Assembly: GCF_014201715.1 (NCBI RefSeq)
Contig: NZ_JACHFD010000011.1
Span: forward strand, 119,963-183,962
Origin: Haloferula luteola
GTDB lineage: Bacteria > Verrucomicrobiota > Verrucomicrobiia > Verrucomicrobiales > Akkermansiaceae
Length of the DNA stretch: 64,000 bases
Reading direction: 5' to 3'
The notes beneath the pieces are model-generated. The model made no database searches, was not told the origin of the DNA, and saw only the letters and a list, made by a program, of their open reading frames with translations. This document shows, piece after piece, positions 1-7,362 of the stretch. A program made the position numbers and the translations under genes. Position 1 is the stretch's first letter; each line of letters opens with the position of its first letter.

Positions 1-2
1 AT

Positions 3-401
3 ATTCTCGGGGAACATGGCGAGCGTCAGTTTCCCGCGATGAGCGTCGCGCAATCCGGCGGAGAGCGGATCGAGGACACGGCAGAACGTCGAGCGCTGTG
101 CGAAAGAGCGAAGGGGCTTGGAATCGAGGTTTTCCGGAAGAAGGGCAACACCTGCTATGCGATTGCCCTGGCCGCGGCGTATGTTTTGGAGTCGATGTTG
201 ATGAACGAGCGGAGGACGATGCCCTTGAGTGTGAAGATCGATGGTTTCCTCGGAGTGGAAGGGGTGTGTTTGAGTCTGCCGGTGGTGGTGGGGAAACAGG
301 GGATCGAGAGAGTCATCCGTCCGGATCTCAATGAGCTGGAGCAGGAATCCTTTCGCGAGGCGGCGAAGGTGGTCCGGCAGGTAATTGAGGCAGTGGGGTA
401 A
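3..401 (+). CDS. Lactate/malate dehydrogenase, C-terminal part (5' end outside window)
   Basis: The reading frame is already open at the left edge and carries the catalytic-histidine motif GEHG (residues 3-6 of the visible part). The rest fits the substrate-binding half of an NAD-dependent 2-hydroxyacid dehydrogenase of the LDH/MDH superfamily: a helix with YAIALAAAYVLES, then DGFLGVEG and VCLSLPVVVGKQGIERV, which are typical of L-lactate dehydrogenase. About 132 residues are visible, so roughly the N-terminal Rossmann half lies outside. The GEHG form and the VCLSLP segment favour lactate over malate dehydrogenase, but the specificity residue near the N-terminal loop cannot be seen. The enzyme would interconvert pyruvate and lactate (or oxaloacetate and malate) in the cytoplasm. 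Confidence 0.85.
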   Translation: MLGEHGERQFPAMSVAQSGGERIEDTAERRALCERAKGLGIEVFRKKGNTCYAIALAAAYVLESMLMNERRTMPLSVKIDGFLGVEGVCLSLPVVVGKQGIERVIRPDLNELEQESFREAAKVVRQVIEAVG

Positions 402-436
402 GGCTCGGAAGAGGGACTCCCGAGCGACCGACGGGT

Positions 437-474
437 CACAAAAGAAGCGTCAGCACCCGGAGATGCTGACGCTT
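437..474 (-). terminator. Rho-independent terminator after the carboxynorspermidine synthase-like gene
   Basis: A perfect 11-bp inverted repeat (AAGCGTCAGCA and its complement, 445-455 and 464-474) encloses an 8-nt loop. On the minus strand it is followed by CTTTTG, so it reads as an intrinsic terminator about 40 bp downstream of the minus-strand gene. Confidence 0.7.
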
Positions 475-515
475 GAGGAGATTCGAGGGGCTTTGGGGCG
501 GAGTGGGGGATCGAC

Positions 516-1739
516 TCAGGCCACTTGGAATGCGGCCGCTTGATCGGGGGTCAACTCGACGCAGGTCCAGGGGAGCCCGTGGGCATTCAGGTCCGCCATG
601 AAGGCGTCCGGGTCGTGCTGCTCCATGTTCCAAACGCCATCTTTGCGCCACGAGCCTTCGAGCATTTGCTTGGCACCGATCATTGCAGGGACTCCGGTGG
701 TGTAAGAGATGGCCTGGCTCCCGACTTCTTCGAAGCACTTCTCGTGATCGCAGATGTTGTAGATATAGACGGCTTTCGGTTGGCCGTCTTTGACGCCGGT
801 GATCACGTTGCCGATGCAGGTGCGGCCCTTGGTGCGCTCTCCGAGGTCGCCAGGGTTGGGGAGCACGGCTTTGAGGAACTGAAGAGGAATGATTTCCTGC
901 CCCTGATAGATGACGGGGTCGATGCGGGTCATGCCCACATTCTGCAAGACTTCCAGGTGCTTGAGGTAGTTGGGGGAGAAGCTCATCCAGAATTGAGCCC
1001 GGCGCAGGGTAGGGATGTGTTTCACGAGGGATTCGAGTTCCTCGTGGTACATCCGGTAGATTTCGTAGGTGCCAACTTCTTCCGGGCAGGTGAACGACTG
1101 ATGCAGGGACATGGGGGAGGTTTCGACAAACGTTCCGTTTTCCCAGTGGCGGCATTCGGCGGTGACTTCACGGATGTTGATTTCCGGGTTGAAGTTGGTG
1201 GCGAAAGCGTGGCCGTGGTTGCCGCCATTGACGTCGATGATGTCCAGTGTGTGAATTTCATCGAAATGGTGCTTCAGGGCCCAGGCGGTGAAAACATTGG
1301 TGACGCCGGGGTCGAAGCCGGAGCCAAGCAGGGCGGAGCGACCTGCCGAGAGGAACCGCTCCTGAAGATTCCATTGCCAGGAGTATTCGAACTTGGCGAC
1401 GTCCTTGGGTTCGTAGTTGGCAGTGTCAAGGTAGTCGCAACCCGCTTCCAAGCAGGCTTCCATCAGGGTGAGATCCTGATAGGGCAGGGCGACATTGATC
1501 AGGAGCCGTGCTCCAGTCCGGCGAATCAGTTCGGCGGTTTCGGCGACGTTATCGGCATCGACCTGAGCCGTGGCAATTTCCCGGCCGGTGCGCATTTTCA
1601 CGTCGGCTGCGATCGCTTCGCACTTGGAAACCGTGCGGGAGGCGAGCGTGATTTCACCGAAGACCTCGGGAACCATGGCGCATTTGTGGGCGACGACATT
1701 GCCGACGCCACCGGCGCCGATGATCAGGACCTTGTTCAT
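516..1739 (-). CDS. Saccharopine dehydrogenase family protein, probable carboxynorspermidine synthase
   Basis: A 407-residue protein that begins with a Rossmann dinucleotide motif (VLIIGAGGVG, residues 4-13) and continues with the fold of saccharopine dehydrogenase-like enzymes. Length and internal features (YLDTANYE, GFDPGVTNVF, VNGGNHGHAFATNF) match the bacterial carboxynorspermidine/carboxyspermidine dehydrogenase group, which condenses L-aspartate semialdehyde with a diamine in the alternative spermidine/norspermidine pathway. The decarboxylase partner (NspC) is not in the window. The frame stays open upstream, but the ATG at 1739 puts the Rossmann strand at the N-terminus as expected, so the longer version was not used. 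It is divergent from the secretion operon and shares a roughly 170-bp promoter region with it. Lysine-pathway saccharopine dehydrogenase is the main alternative. Confidence 0.82.
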   Translation of the reverse strand: MNKVLIIGAGGVGNVVAHKCAMVPEVFGEITLASRTVSKCEAIAADVKMRTGREIATAQVDADNVAETAELIRRTGARLLINVALPYQDLTLMEACLEAGCDYLDTANYEPKDVAKFEYSWQWNLQERFLSAGRSALLGSGFDPGVTNVFTAWALKHHFDEIHTLDIIDVNGGNHGHAFATNFNPEINIREVTAECRHWENGTFVETSPMSLHQSFTCPEEVGTYEIYRMYHEELESLVKHIPTLRRAQFWMSFSPNYLKHLEVLQNVGMTRIDPVIYQGQEIIPLQFLKAVLPNPGDLGERTKGRTCIGNVITGVKDGQPKAVYIYNICDHEKCFEEVGSQAISYTTGVPAMIGAKQMLEGSWRKDGVWNMEQHDPDAFMADLNAHGLPWTCVELTPDQAAAFQVA

Positions 1740-1910
1740 GATGGCGGGAGTTAGCGGCGGATTGGGCTTCTGCCAAGGGAATCGACGGAAATCGTTCGAA
1801 TGCAGGGGGATTTTTTCGCCAAAATTGGGAACATTTTTGCGACAAGTTTGGATTCCCGCGGGTTTGATTCCGACATAAGGGTCCTCGCGACTTCCACGTT
1901 CTAAGAATTC

Positions 1911-2351
1911 ATGAAACTTCCCGAAACTCCCCGCCATCGCCGGGCTGCCGGCTTCTCGCTCCTCGAAATGGTCATCGTTCTTGGCATCATCGCTGTGATC
2001 ATCGGTGGCGCCATCACGGTCATGGGCAAGGTGGGTGATGGTGCGAAGCGCACCCAAGTGAGCGCGGACTTCAATGCCGTGGGCTCCGCGCTGCGGATGT
2101 ATCAAACGAACAACGGGCGTTTTCCGACCACCCAACAAGGCATTGATGCCTTGGTCAACAAGCCCTCGAGCACTCCGGTGCCGAAACGCTGGACCAAGCT
2201 GATGGACCGCGTGCCGACGGATCCGTGGGGTGAGCCGTATGGATACAAGTTCCCTGGCACGGTCGACAACACGATGTTCGAGATCATCAGCAAGGGTCCG
2301 GACATGCAGCAGGACACCGAGGATGACATCAGCAGTCAGAAGGACGAGTGA
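1911..2351 (+). CDS. gspG: Type II secretion major pseudopilin GspG
   Basis: A 146-residue pseudopilin. A short basic leader ends in Gly14, giving the prepilin peptidase site G|FSLLE with Glu at mature position 5, followed by a hydrophobic helix (MVIVLGIIAVIIGG). The C-terminal half has GspG signatures: NNGRFPTTQQGIDALV, DPWGEPYGYKFPG and a calcium-loop region (SKGPDMQQDTEDDI). GspG polymerises into the periplasmic pseudopilus that pushes substrates through the secretin. It is the first gene of a nine-gene cluster in which adjacent genes overlap or nearly touch. Assignment as GspG rather than a type IV pilin rests on the DPWG block and the flanking H-I-J-K genes. Confidence 0.96.
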   Translation: MKLPETPRHRRAAGFSLLEMVIVLGIIAVIIGGAITVMGKVGDGAKRTQVSADFNAVGSALRMYQTNNGRFPTTQQGIDALVNKPSSTPVPKRWTKLMDRVPTDPWGEPYGYKFPGTVDNTMFEIISKGPDMQQDTEDDISSQKDE

Positions 2352-2892
2352 TCGCCGCCCGGGCGGTTTCACGCTGCTGGAGATCATCATCGTGCTCGCC
2401 CTGTCGGTGATGATCATCGGCGGGGCCGCAGGGATGATGTATTTCAACCGCGATGAGGCCCGTCTGAACAACGCCGTGGGCGAAGTCGAAGTGCTGGCCA
2501 AGCGGGCTCGATCGCTAGCGACACTTCAGCAGAAGCCTTATGCTCTGGAGTTTACGGCCCATCAGGTGAATCTGCTGCCCTATGCTGAAGCCTTGATGGA
2601 TCCCAACGACCGCGACTATTACCTTCAGGCCGCGGTTGAAAGGGAAGGCGAGATCGCCCCAGTGACTTCGAGCTTCGTGGTGGACGATGATCTGATGGTT
2701 CTCGTCCGCCGTTGGGCGACGGGGACGTGGCAACCGGTCGAAAGACAGGATCGGCAGATCTGGCGCTTTGATCCTCAAGGTATTTGTGAGCCGCTGGGCG
2801 TCCGCCTGGAAACACAGAACGGGAATTGGATTGCCGTCCTTTTCCATCCACTGACTGCCGCGGTTGCGGAATCTGAAAGCGAAATCCGATGA
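2323..2892 (+). CDS. gspH: Type II secretion minor pseudopilin, GspH-like
   Basis: A 189-residue protein with the prepilin cleavage site G|FTLLE at residues 15-20 and a strong hydrophobic helix (IIIVLALSVMIIGGAAGMMY). The ATG at 2323 overlaps the 3' end of gspG by 29 bp. It is the first start upstream of the cleavage site; a longer frame from 2230 would add an implausible basic extension. The C-terminal part is a beta-rich domain of unremarkable sequence. Its position between GspG and GspI identifies it as the GspH minor pseudopilin, thought to sit near the pseudopilus tip. The globular domain is divergent, so assignment leans on context. Confidence 0.88.
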   Translation: MTSAVRRTSDRRPGGFTLLEIIIVLALSVMIIGGAAGMMYFNRDEARLNNAVGEVEVLAKRARSLATLQQKPYALEFTAHQVNLLPYAEALMDPNDRDYYLQAAVEREGEIAPVTSSFVVDDDLMVLVRRWATGTWQPVERQDRQIWRFDPQGICEPLGVRLETQNGNWIAVLFHPLTAAVAESESEIR

Positions 2893-3314
2893 AACGTCCC
2901 TGCCCACCGAAACGCCCATCAGGCTTCCTCATGCTCGAGGTGGTCCTGGCGCTGGGTATTTTCGGGATGGTGGCGACGGCATTCGCGGTGGCATTGGCCC
3001 GGACTTCCGATGCGGCACAGCTTTCCCAGCGGCGGATGCAGATCAATCGGATTCTCGACAGCGCGTTGACCGCGACCTTGTCGTTGCCGACCTTGGAAGA
3101 AGGTACGGAAACGGCGGTTTTGGACGAGGAAATTGGGGGTGCGCAGGTGGAGGTGGATACGGTGGTGATCCCCTTGGAGGATTTGGTGAACCAAGACGGG
3201 CAATCTTTGCAGGAAATGTACCGCATCGTGGTGACGGCGCACTGGTTTGAAAATGGCGAGTGGCAGGAGGAATCGGCCGACACTTGGCGCTATTCGAGGA
3301 TGTACCAGCCATGA
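2889..3314 (+). CDS. gspI: Type II secretion minor pseudopilin, GspI-like
   Basis: A 141-residue protein whose start overlaps the gspH stop by 4 bp (ATGA). Its leader ends in Gly12 and is followed by FLMLEVVLALGIFGMVATAFAV, a prepilin-type processing site with Glu at mature position 5. The remainder is short, as expected of GspI. GspI normally nucleates the tip complex with GspJ and GspK, both of which follow immediately. The order H-I-J-K with 4-bp overlaps implies translational coupling. The MLEV start of the helix is close to the usual GspI MLEVLVAL pattern. Confidence 0.87.
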   Translation: MKRPCPPKRPSGFLMLEVVLALGIFGMVATAFAVALARTSDAAQLSQRRMQINRILDSALTATLSLPTLEEGTETAVLDEEIGGAQVEVDTVVIPLEDLVNQDGQSLQEMYRIVVTAHWFENGEWQEESADTWRYSRMYQP

Positions 3315-4027
3315 ACCGTCATTTTTCTCGCACGCCATCGAATCGTTCGGGTTTCACCTTGTTGGAACTGGTGTTGGCAATTGGGCTCTTGGCGATTTTG
3401 GTCGGCATGGTGATGTCAGTTGCCACACAGAACATCGCATTGGGCCGGGCGGTGGTGGATCGCCAGAACGAGGTGAGTGTCGAAACGGCATTTTTTGAGA
3501 TGCTTTCCCGGCAATTTTCGCAACTTCCGGGCAACACTCGGATGGAGTTGGTGAGTCAGGATTCCGGGGCGCAGTACCTTTCGGATCTGACCTTGCAGAA
3601 TGTTCCCTCGACCTTCACCTGGGGTGGGGGAGAGCAGGTAGCGAAGGCAATCCAGTTGTCAACGGTCCGTCGCCGGGATGGGTTGCTCGACATCGTGCTG
3701 CGCTACTATGAGAACCCGATTTTGGAGGAAACGACGGAAGAGGACGAAACGGCGTTGCCAGGCGACGACGAGCCTTTTGCTGAGATCGTTCTGTTGGAGG
3801 ACGTCTACATTTTTGAATGGGAGGTTCTCGACGGTCGCACCATGGAGTGGGGATATGATTGGGATTTGGAGGGGCGCTTACCTCTGCAGATGAAGTTGAC
3901 GTTCATGGCCAGCTCGGTTTCGGAACCGATCACCCACATCTTCTGGGTGACCCCAAAGCAAAATCCTGAAGTGGTGATGCGACAACTGCAGCAGACTCAA
4001 TCCCGTGACAATAACGTAGTCCGATGA
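3311..4027 (+). CDS. gspJ: Type II secretion minor pseudopilin, GspJ-like
   Basis: A 238-residue protein with a prepilin site G|FTLLE at residues 14-19 and a hydrophobic helix (LVLAIGLLAILVGMVMSVA). The start at 3311 overlaps the gspI stop (ATGA). The in-frame start at 3260 lies inside gspI and would add a leader unlike any prepilin leader. The C-terminal domain of about 200 residues is acidic and beta-rich, the usual size for GspJ. It is expected to form the tip trimer with GspI and GspK in the periplasm. Confidence 0.87.
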   Translation: MNRHFSRTPSNRSGFTLLELVLAIGLLAILVGMVMSVATQNIALGRAVVDRQNEVSVETAFFEMLSRQFSQLPGNTRMELVSQDSGAQYLSDLTLQNVPSTFTWGGGEQVAKAIQLSTVRRRDGLLDIVLRYYENPILEETTEEDETALPGDDEPFAEIVLLEDVYIFEWEVLDGRTMEWGYDWDLEGRLPLQMKLTFMASSVSEPITHIFWVTPKQNPEVVMRQLQQTQSRDNNVVR

Positions 4028-4953
4028 ATTCTCGCAGTATTCAACCACGGGGTGTCGCGCTGTTGGCGGTGATCTGGCTCATCGCCTTGCTTTCATTTGC
4101 GACCGTGGCGGCGATTCGAGTGGTGGCATTCGATCTCGATGTCTCCAACTCGAGCATTCATGGATTCCGCGCGAAGCAACTCGCGGAAATGGGGATTGCT
4201 TTGGGTTGCAATCCGGCGATCGAGCGCACGGACCCGATTCTGCACCAGTATTCCGAAGAAACGGAGGAGGGCTTTGAAGTGCAACTGCGGTCAGAGGGCG
4301 GGAAATTCAACATCAATTACCTGCTTGCCCAGAAGGATGAGAATCTCCTCAAGTCGATGTTCATCGACTGGGGAATCACGGTGGAAGATGCCGGAATTTT
4401 GGTCGATTGCCTGACAGATTGGATCGACGAAAACGATGAGATGTCGCTGAACGGGGCGGAAGAGCAGTGGTATTCGGCGGAGGGGCGAATCAATCAGCCT
4501 TTCAATCGCTTGTTCTACAATTTGGACGAAATGCGCCTCGTGAAGGGGATGGAGATGGTCGAAGCCTACAATCCGAATTGGCGGGATTGGTTTTGCATTT
4601 GGAGCGGGGGACCGCTGGATTTGAACGAGGCGTCCGCCGAATTGATCGCTGTGGCAGCGGATGTCACGGTCTCGGAAGCGGAGCTGATTCCTGAGACGGT
4701 TCGTGGACCCGATGGCATTCGGGATACCGACGACGACCAGCCATTTCAATCGGCGGAGCAAGCGCTGTCGCTGCTTGGCGTGGACAGCAGCTTGCGGCCA
4801 GAAGTCGCGGGGCGATTCACTGTCAACGACACCACCACTCGTATTGAAAGCATCGGCGTGGCCACCAGTGCCCGTCGCAAAATAACTGTCATTGTCCGCA
4901 ACCGTACCGGTCAACCGGCGGTTTTGGAACGAACTGAGGAAGTAGTCCCTTGA
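4024..4953 (+). CDS. gspK: Type II secretion minor pseudopilin GspK
   Basis: A 309-residue protein. The N-terminus RGVALLAVIWLIALLSFATVAAI is the typical GspK start, in which the conserved Glu5 of other pseudopilins is missing. The large periplasmic part shows family features: GGKFNINYLLAQ, LVDCLTDWIDENDE, a YNLDEMRLVKGM segment and DLNEASAELIAV, which correspond to the helical insertion and the helix-hairpin-helix-like part of GspK. It caps the pseudopilus. Its start overlaps gspJ by 4 bp, and its TGA stop overlaps the TTG start of the next gene. Confidence 0.92.
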   Translation: MNSRSIQPRGVALLAVIWLIALLSFATVAAIRVVAFDLDVSNSSIHGFRAKQLAEMGIALGCNPAIERTDPILHQYSEETEEGFEVQLRSEGGKFNINYLLAQKDENLLKSMFIDWGITVEDAGILVDCLTDWIDENDEMSLNGAEEQWYSAEGRINQPFNRLFYNLDEMRLVKGMEMVEAYNPNWRDWFCIWSGGPLDLNEASAELIAVAADVTVSEAELIPETVRGPDGIRDTDDDQPFQSAEQALSLLGVDSSLRPEVAGRFTVNDTTTRIESIGVATSARRKITVIVRNRTGQPAVLERTEEVVP

Positions 4954-6194
4954 GCAAACCGATCGAATACTCACTGCTGCTGCCTGGCTCCAAGGGCTGG
5001 GAAGTTTGGAAAAAGAATGCCGAGGGTCGCTATGAGCGGGCGTCGGGCGATGATGGTCCGCTGTTGGCTGGAGAGCTGGAAAACATCCCTAGCGGTGAGC
5101 TGGCGATGCTGTTTCCGGTCCGCGAGCTGCAAGCGATGCCGTTCCGCGCCGCCAGTACCGAGGATGAGTTGTTTGAGGACCTCGCCGTGATGCACGCCGA
5201 GCGGCTGGGGATTCGCCCGGACCCGATGGCGGGGCAACTGAGTGACACGTTTGTGGTGGAGCGGGAGGTCGACAGCACGGTGCTCGTGCAGGTGGTGATC
5301 CAGAATCCCCGTGATGGGGAGCTTCCGGCAAGGACTCCAAAGGAGTTCGATCTTTCGCCGCGGGCTTACGCCGTCTCGGGCAATGAGGTGTGCTTGTGGA
5401 AGGAATTGGGACGGTGGGTGTTCGCTTTGTACAAAGGCGGAAAGTTGATTTACTGCCAGGCCACCTCAGCAAGTGGAGACGAACCGAATGAGGCGGTATT
5501 GCGGGAAATTCGGCTGGCGGTGAGCCAGCTGAACATTCAGGGGCTGAAGGTGATGCCGGATGTTTGTCGAGTGTGGCCTCCGGCCGCGGAGCTGGGGGTT
5601 GCGGGCGCCCTGGAGGGGATTTTCTCCCAAACGATTGTCGAGCGGCGTCCCGATCCGGATTTTCCGGAACCTCCCAGCAAGTTGCTTCCTGCTGACGTGC
5701 GGGCTGCCCGGCGTGAGCGTCAAAAGCGAAATCAAATTCTGGCCGGGGTCGCGGTGTTGGGGATCGCCTATCTCGGATTCGTGGGTTGGAAGGGTTTTGA
5801 GCTCTGGCAAAGTGTGAGCAAGCGCAACCAGCTAGCTCAGGAAGCAGCAGCAGTGGCAGGCGAGTCGGGAGTTTTTCAGGAGCATCAGTCTCGGTGGGAC
5901 GAGTTGGGTCCCTTGGTGGACGATACTCACAGTTTGCTGGAGGTGATGTTAGAGATCAAACAGGCCATTCCTCCGAACTCGGGCCTGCGTCTCAAAACGG
6001 CGGATCTGAATTTGGCCGAGGATTCGTTCCGGTTGATCGGTTCTGCGCCCCAATCGTCGCCGATCAATGTCTTCTCCCTGAATTTGAAGCGCAATCCGAC
6101 GCTTCGCAGCTGGCTTGAATGGAGCACGGAACCGCCTGCCAACAAGAATGGCAGCTGGGATTTCAGCTTCTCCGCCATTCCTACCGCCGAGTGA
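4950..6194 (+). CDS. Type II secretion GspL-like / PilM-PilN-like assembly platform protein
   Basis: A 414-residue protein starting with TTG, whose last bases overlap the gspK stop (TTGA). Residues 1 to about 255 look like the cytoplasmic actin-like (ASKHA) domain of GspL/PilM. A single membrane helix (ILAGVAVLGIAYLGFVGW) falls near residues 261-280, and a periplasmic PilN/GspL-like part follows. This matches the GspL topology, with the cytoplasmic domain docking the ATPase GspE. Sequence identity to proteobacterial GspL is not obvious, so the call depends on architecture and position between GspK and the GspM-like gene. The start at 4950 is favoured because it keeps the 4-bp coupling seen throughout the operon. 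Confidence 0.75.
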   Translation: MSKPIEYSLLLPGSKGWEVWKKNAEGRYERASGDDGPLLAGELENIPSGELAMLFPVRELQAMPFRAASTEDELFEDLAVMHAERLGIRPDPMAGQLSDTFVVEREVDSTVLVQVVIQNPRDGELPARTPKEFDLSPRAYAVSGNEVCLWKELGRWVFALYKGGKLIYCQATSASGDEPNEAVLREIRLAVSQLNIQGLKVMPDVCRVWPPAAELGVAGALEGIFSQTIVERRPDPDFPEPPSKLLPADVRAARRERQKRNQILAGVAVLGIAYLGFVGWKGFELWQSVSKRNQLAQEAAAVAGESGVFQEHQSRWDELGPLVDDTHSLLEVMLEIKQAIPPNSGLRLKTADLNLAEDSFRLIGSAPQSSPINVFSLNLKRNPTLRSWLEWSTEPPANKNGSWDFSFSAIPTAE

Positions 6195-6249
6195 ACCTTT
6201 TGACCGACAACTCCCGTGTTGAGCGGGTTTTCCTCCTCCAGACCGCAGC

Positions 6250-6777
6250 ATGAACGACCGCGAAAAGAAACTCCTCATTGGCTTGGGTGTCGCCCTGTTC
6301 GGCGTCGCCAACTTAGGGGCGTTCAAGTATTTTGAAACGACGCAGAAGAAGGTGGTGAAGCAGATCCAGCAGCATGAGCAAACGCTGGAAATTGCTCAGT
6401 TCGCCCGCGAACAATCGAATGCGGTTCAAGGGGAGATCGAATGGCTCGAGAAGAACCAAAAAGATCCCAAAGAAGCCGAGTTGGTGCCCTCCGAATTGGA
6501 GAAGTTCGTGACGGGACGCGCTGCGGCTGCGGGCCTGACTTTGACTCGCCCCAAGATCCTCGACAATCGGACTGACGGGGCCTTTTTCGAACGGGCCCGA
6601 TTCCAGATCAGCGTTTCGGGCAAAGAAGAGGCTCTCTATCGCTGGTTGACCGAGCTGCAGAGCCCCAAGGATTTCCGTGCCATCACCGCCCTCCGTCTGA
6701 GCCCGAATCGCGAAGATGACACGCTCATCGATGCCGTCGTGCAAGTGGAGGAATGGTTCCAACCGAAAGTGCCATGA
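6250..6777 (+). CDS. Type II secretion GspM/PilO-like protein
   Basis: A 175-residue bitopic protein: a short basic N-terminus (MNDREKKLLIG), one membrane helix (about residues 8-26), a coiled-coil stretch rich in Q, E and K, and a compact C-terminal domain (FFERARFQISVSGKEEALYRWLTEL) with the ferredoxin-like pattern of PilO/GspM. In type II secretion and type IV pili this protein pairs with GspL/PilN to form the inner-membrane platform. It lies 55 bp after the GspL-like gene and its stop overlaps the next start. Assignment is by topology and context. Confidence 0.72.
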   Translation: MNDREKKLLIGLGVALFGVANLGAFKYFETTQKKVVKQIQQHEQTLEIAQFAREQSNAVQGEIEWLEKNQKDPKEAELVPSELEKFVTGRAAAAGLTLTRPKILDNRTDGAFFERARFQISVSGKEEALYRWLTELQSPKDFRAITALRLSPNREDDTLIDAVVQVEEWFQPKVP

Positions 6778-7295
6778 AAGCGATTTTTTTCCTAATCCTG
6801 AGTGCTGTGCCCCTGTTGGCAGCGCCACCGAAAGAACCGAGCGTCAATCGCTACCGGACCTTGTGGACGGATTCGCCATTCACCTCCAAGCCCCCTCCTG
6901 AAGCGGGCCCGGTGGCGGTCAATCCATTCGAGGACTATTCCTTGGGGGGAGTGACCAAGCTGGAGGATGGTTATTTCGTGGTGCTCCTGAATTCCAAGGA
7001 TCCCGAGAAGAAGCAACTGCTCCGGCCTGGGGTGAAGTCCGAATTCGAAGTGCTTGATGTCAAATGGTCGGACACCAGTTGGAAAGAAACCACGGTTCGG
7101 TTGAAGCGTGGAGCTCAGACGGGGAGCATTTCGTTCGATGATTCGCAGCTCTCTTTGAAAGCGGCACCGGCGGCTCCGCAGCCTGCTGCTCAGAACAACA
7201 ATCCCGTCCCGGCGGCCCAGAACAACGATAACAACGCGAACAACGAGCAACGTCGTCGGCCTCGGCCGCGAGTGGTCGTTCCACCCAAGAAGTGA
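6774..7295 (+). CDS. Small exported protein with PilP/GspC-like domain, type II secretion operon
   Basis: A 173-residue protein with a Sec signal peptide (MKAIFFLILSAVPLLAAPP), a central beta-rich domain (about residues 40-125; NPFEDYSLGG, YFVVLLNSKDP, SEFEVLDVKWSDTSWKETTV) and a low-complexity Ala/Pro/Gln/Asn tail ending in basic PRPRVVVPPKK. It sits between the GspM-like gene (ATGA overlap) and the secretin, the place held by PilP in type IV pilus operons. The domain pattern resembles the homology region of GspC/PilP, which links the inner-membrane platform to the secretin. No membrane anchor other than the signal sequence is visible, so it would be periplasmic. No canonical GspC was seen, and this is the best candidate to replace it. 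Confidence 0.6.
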   Translation: MKAIFFLILSAVPLLAAPPKEPSVNRYRTLWTDSPFTSKPPPEAGPVAVNPFEDYSLGGVTKLEDGYFVVLLNSKDPEKKQLLRPGVKSEFEVLDVKWSDTSWKETTVRLKRGAQTGSISFDDSQLSLKAAPAAPQPAAQNNNPVPAAQNNDNNANNEQRRRPRPRVVVPPKK

Positions 7296-7362
7296 TCGCC
7301 TCCCTTATCTTCTCCTTTCGAAATCCCTGCCCAAACGATCCTCCGATCGATCTCCCTGATTC

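Noticed and set aside
525..1754. 409-codon plus-strand frame opposite the saccharopine dehydrogenase-like gene
   Set aside because: It is the mirror of a well-supported gene, and its sequence has no domain features.
1740..2501. Upstream extension of the minus-strand saccharopine dehydrogenase-like frame to 2501
   Set aside because: It overlaps gspG and gspH on the other strand and has low-complexity sequence; the Rossmann motif starts right after the ATG at 1739.
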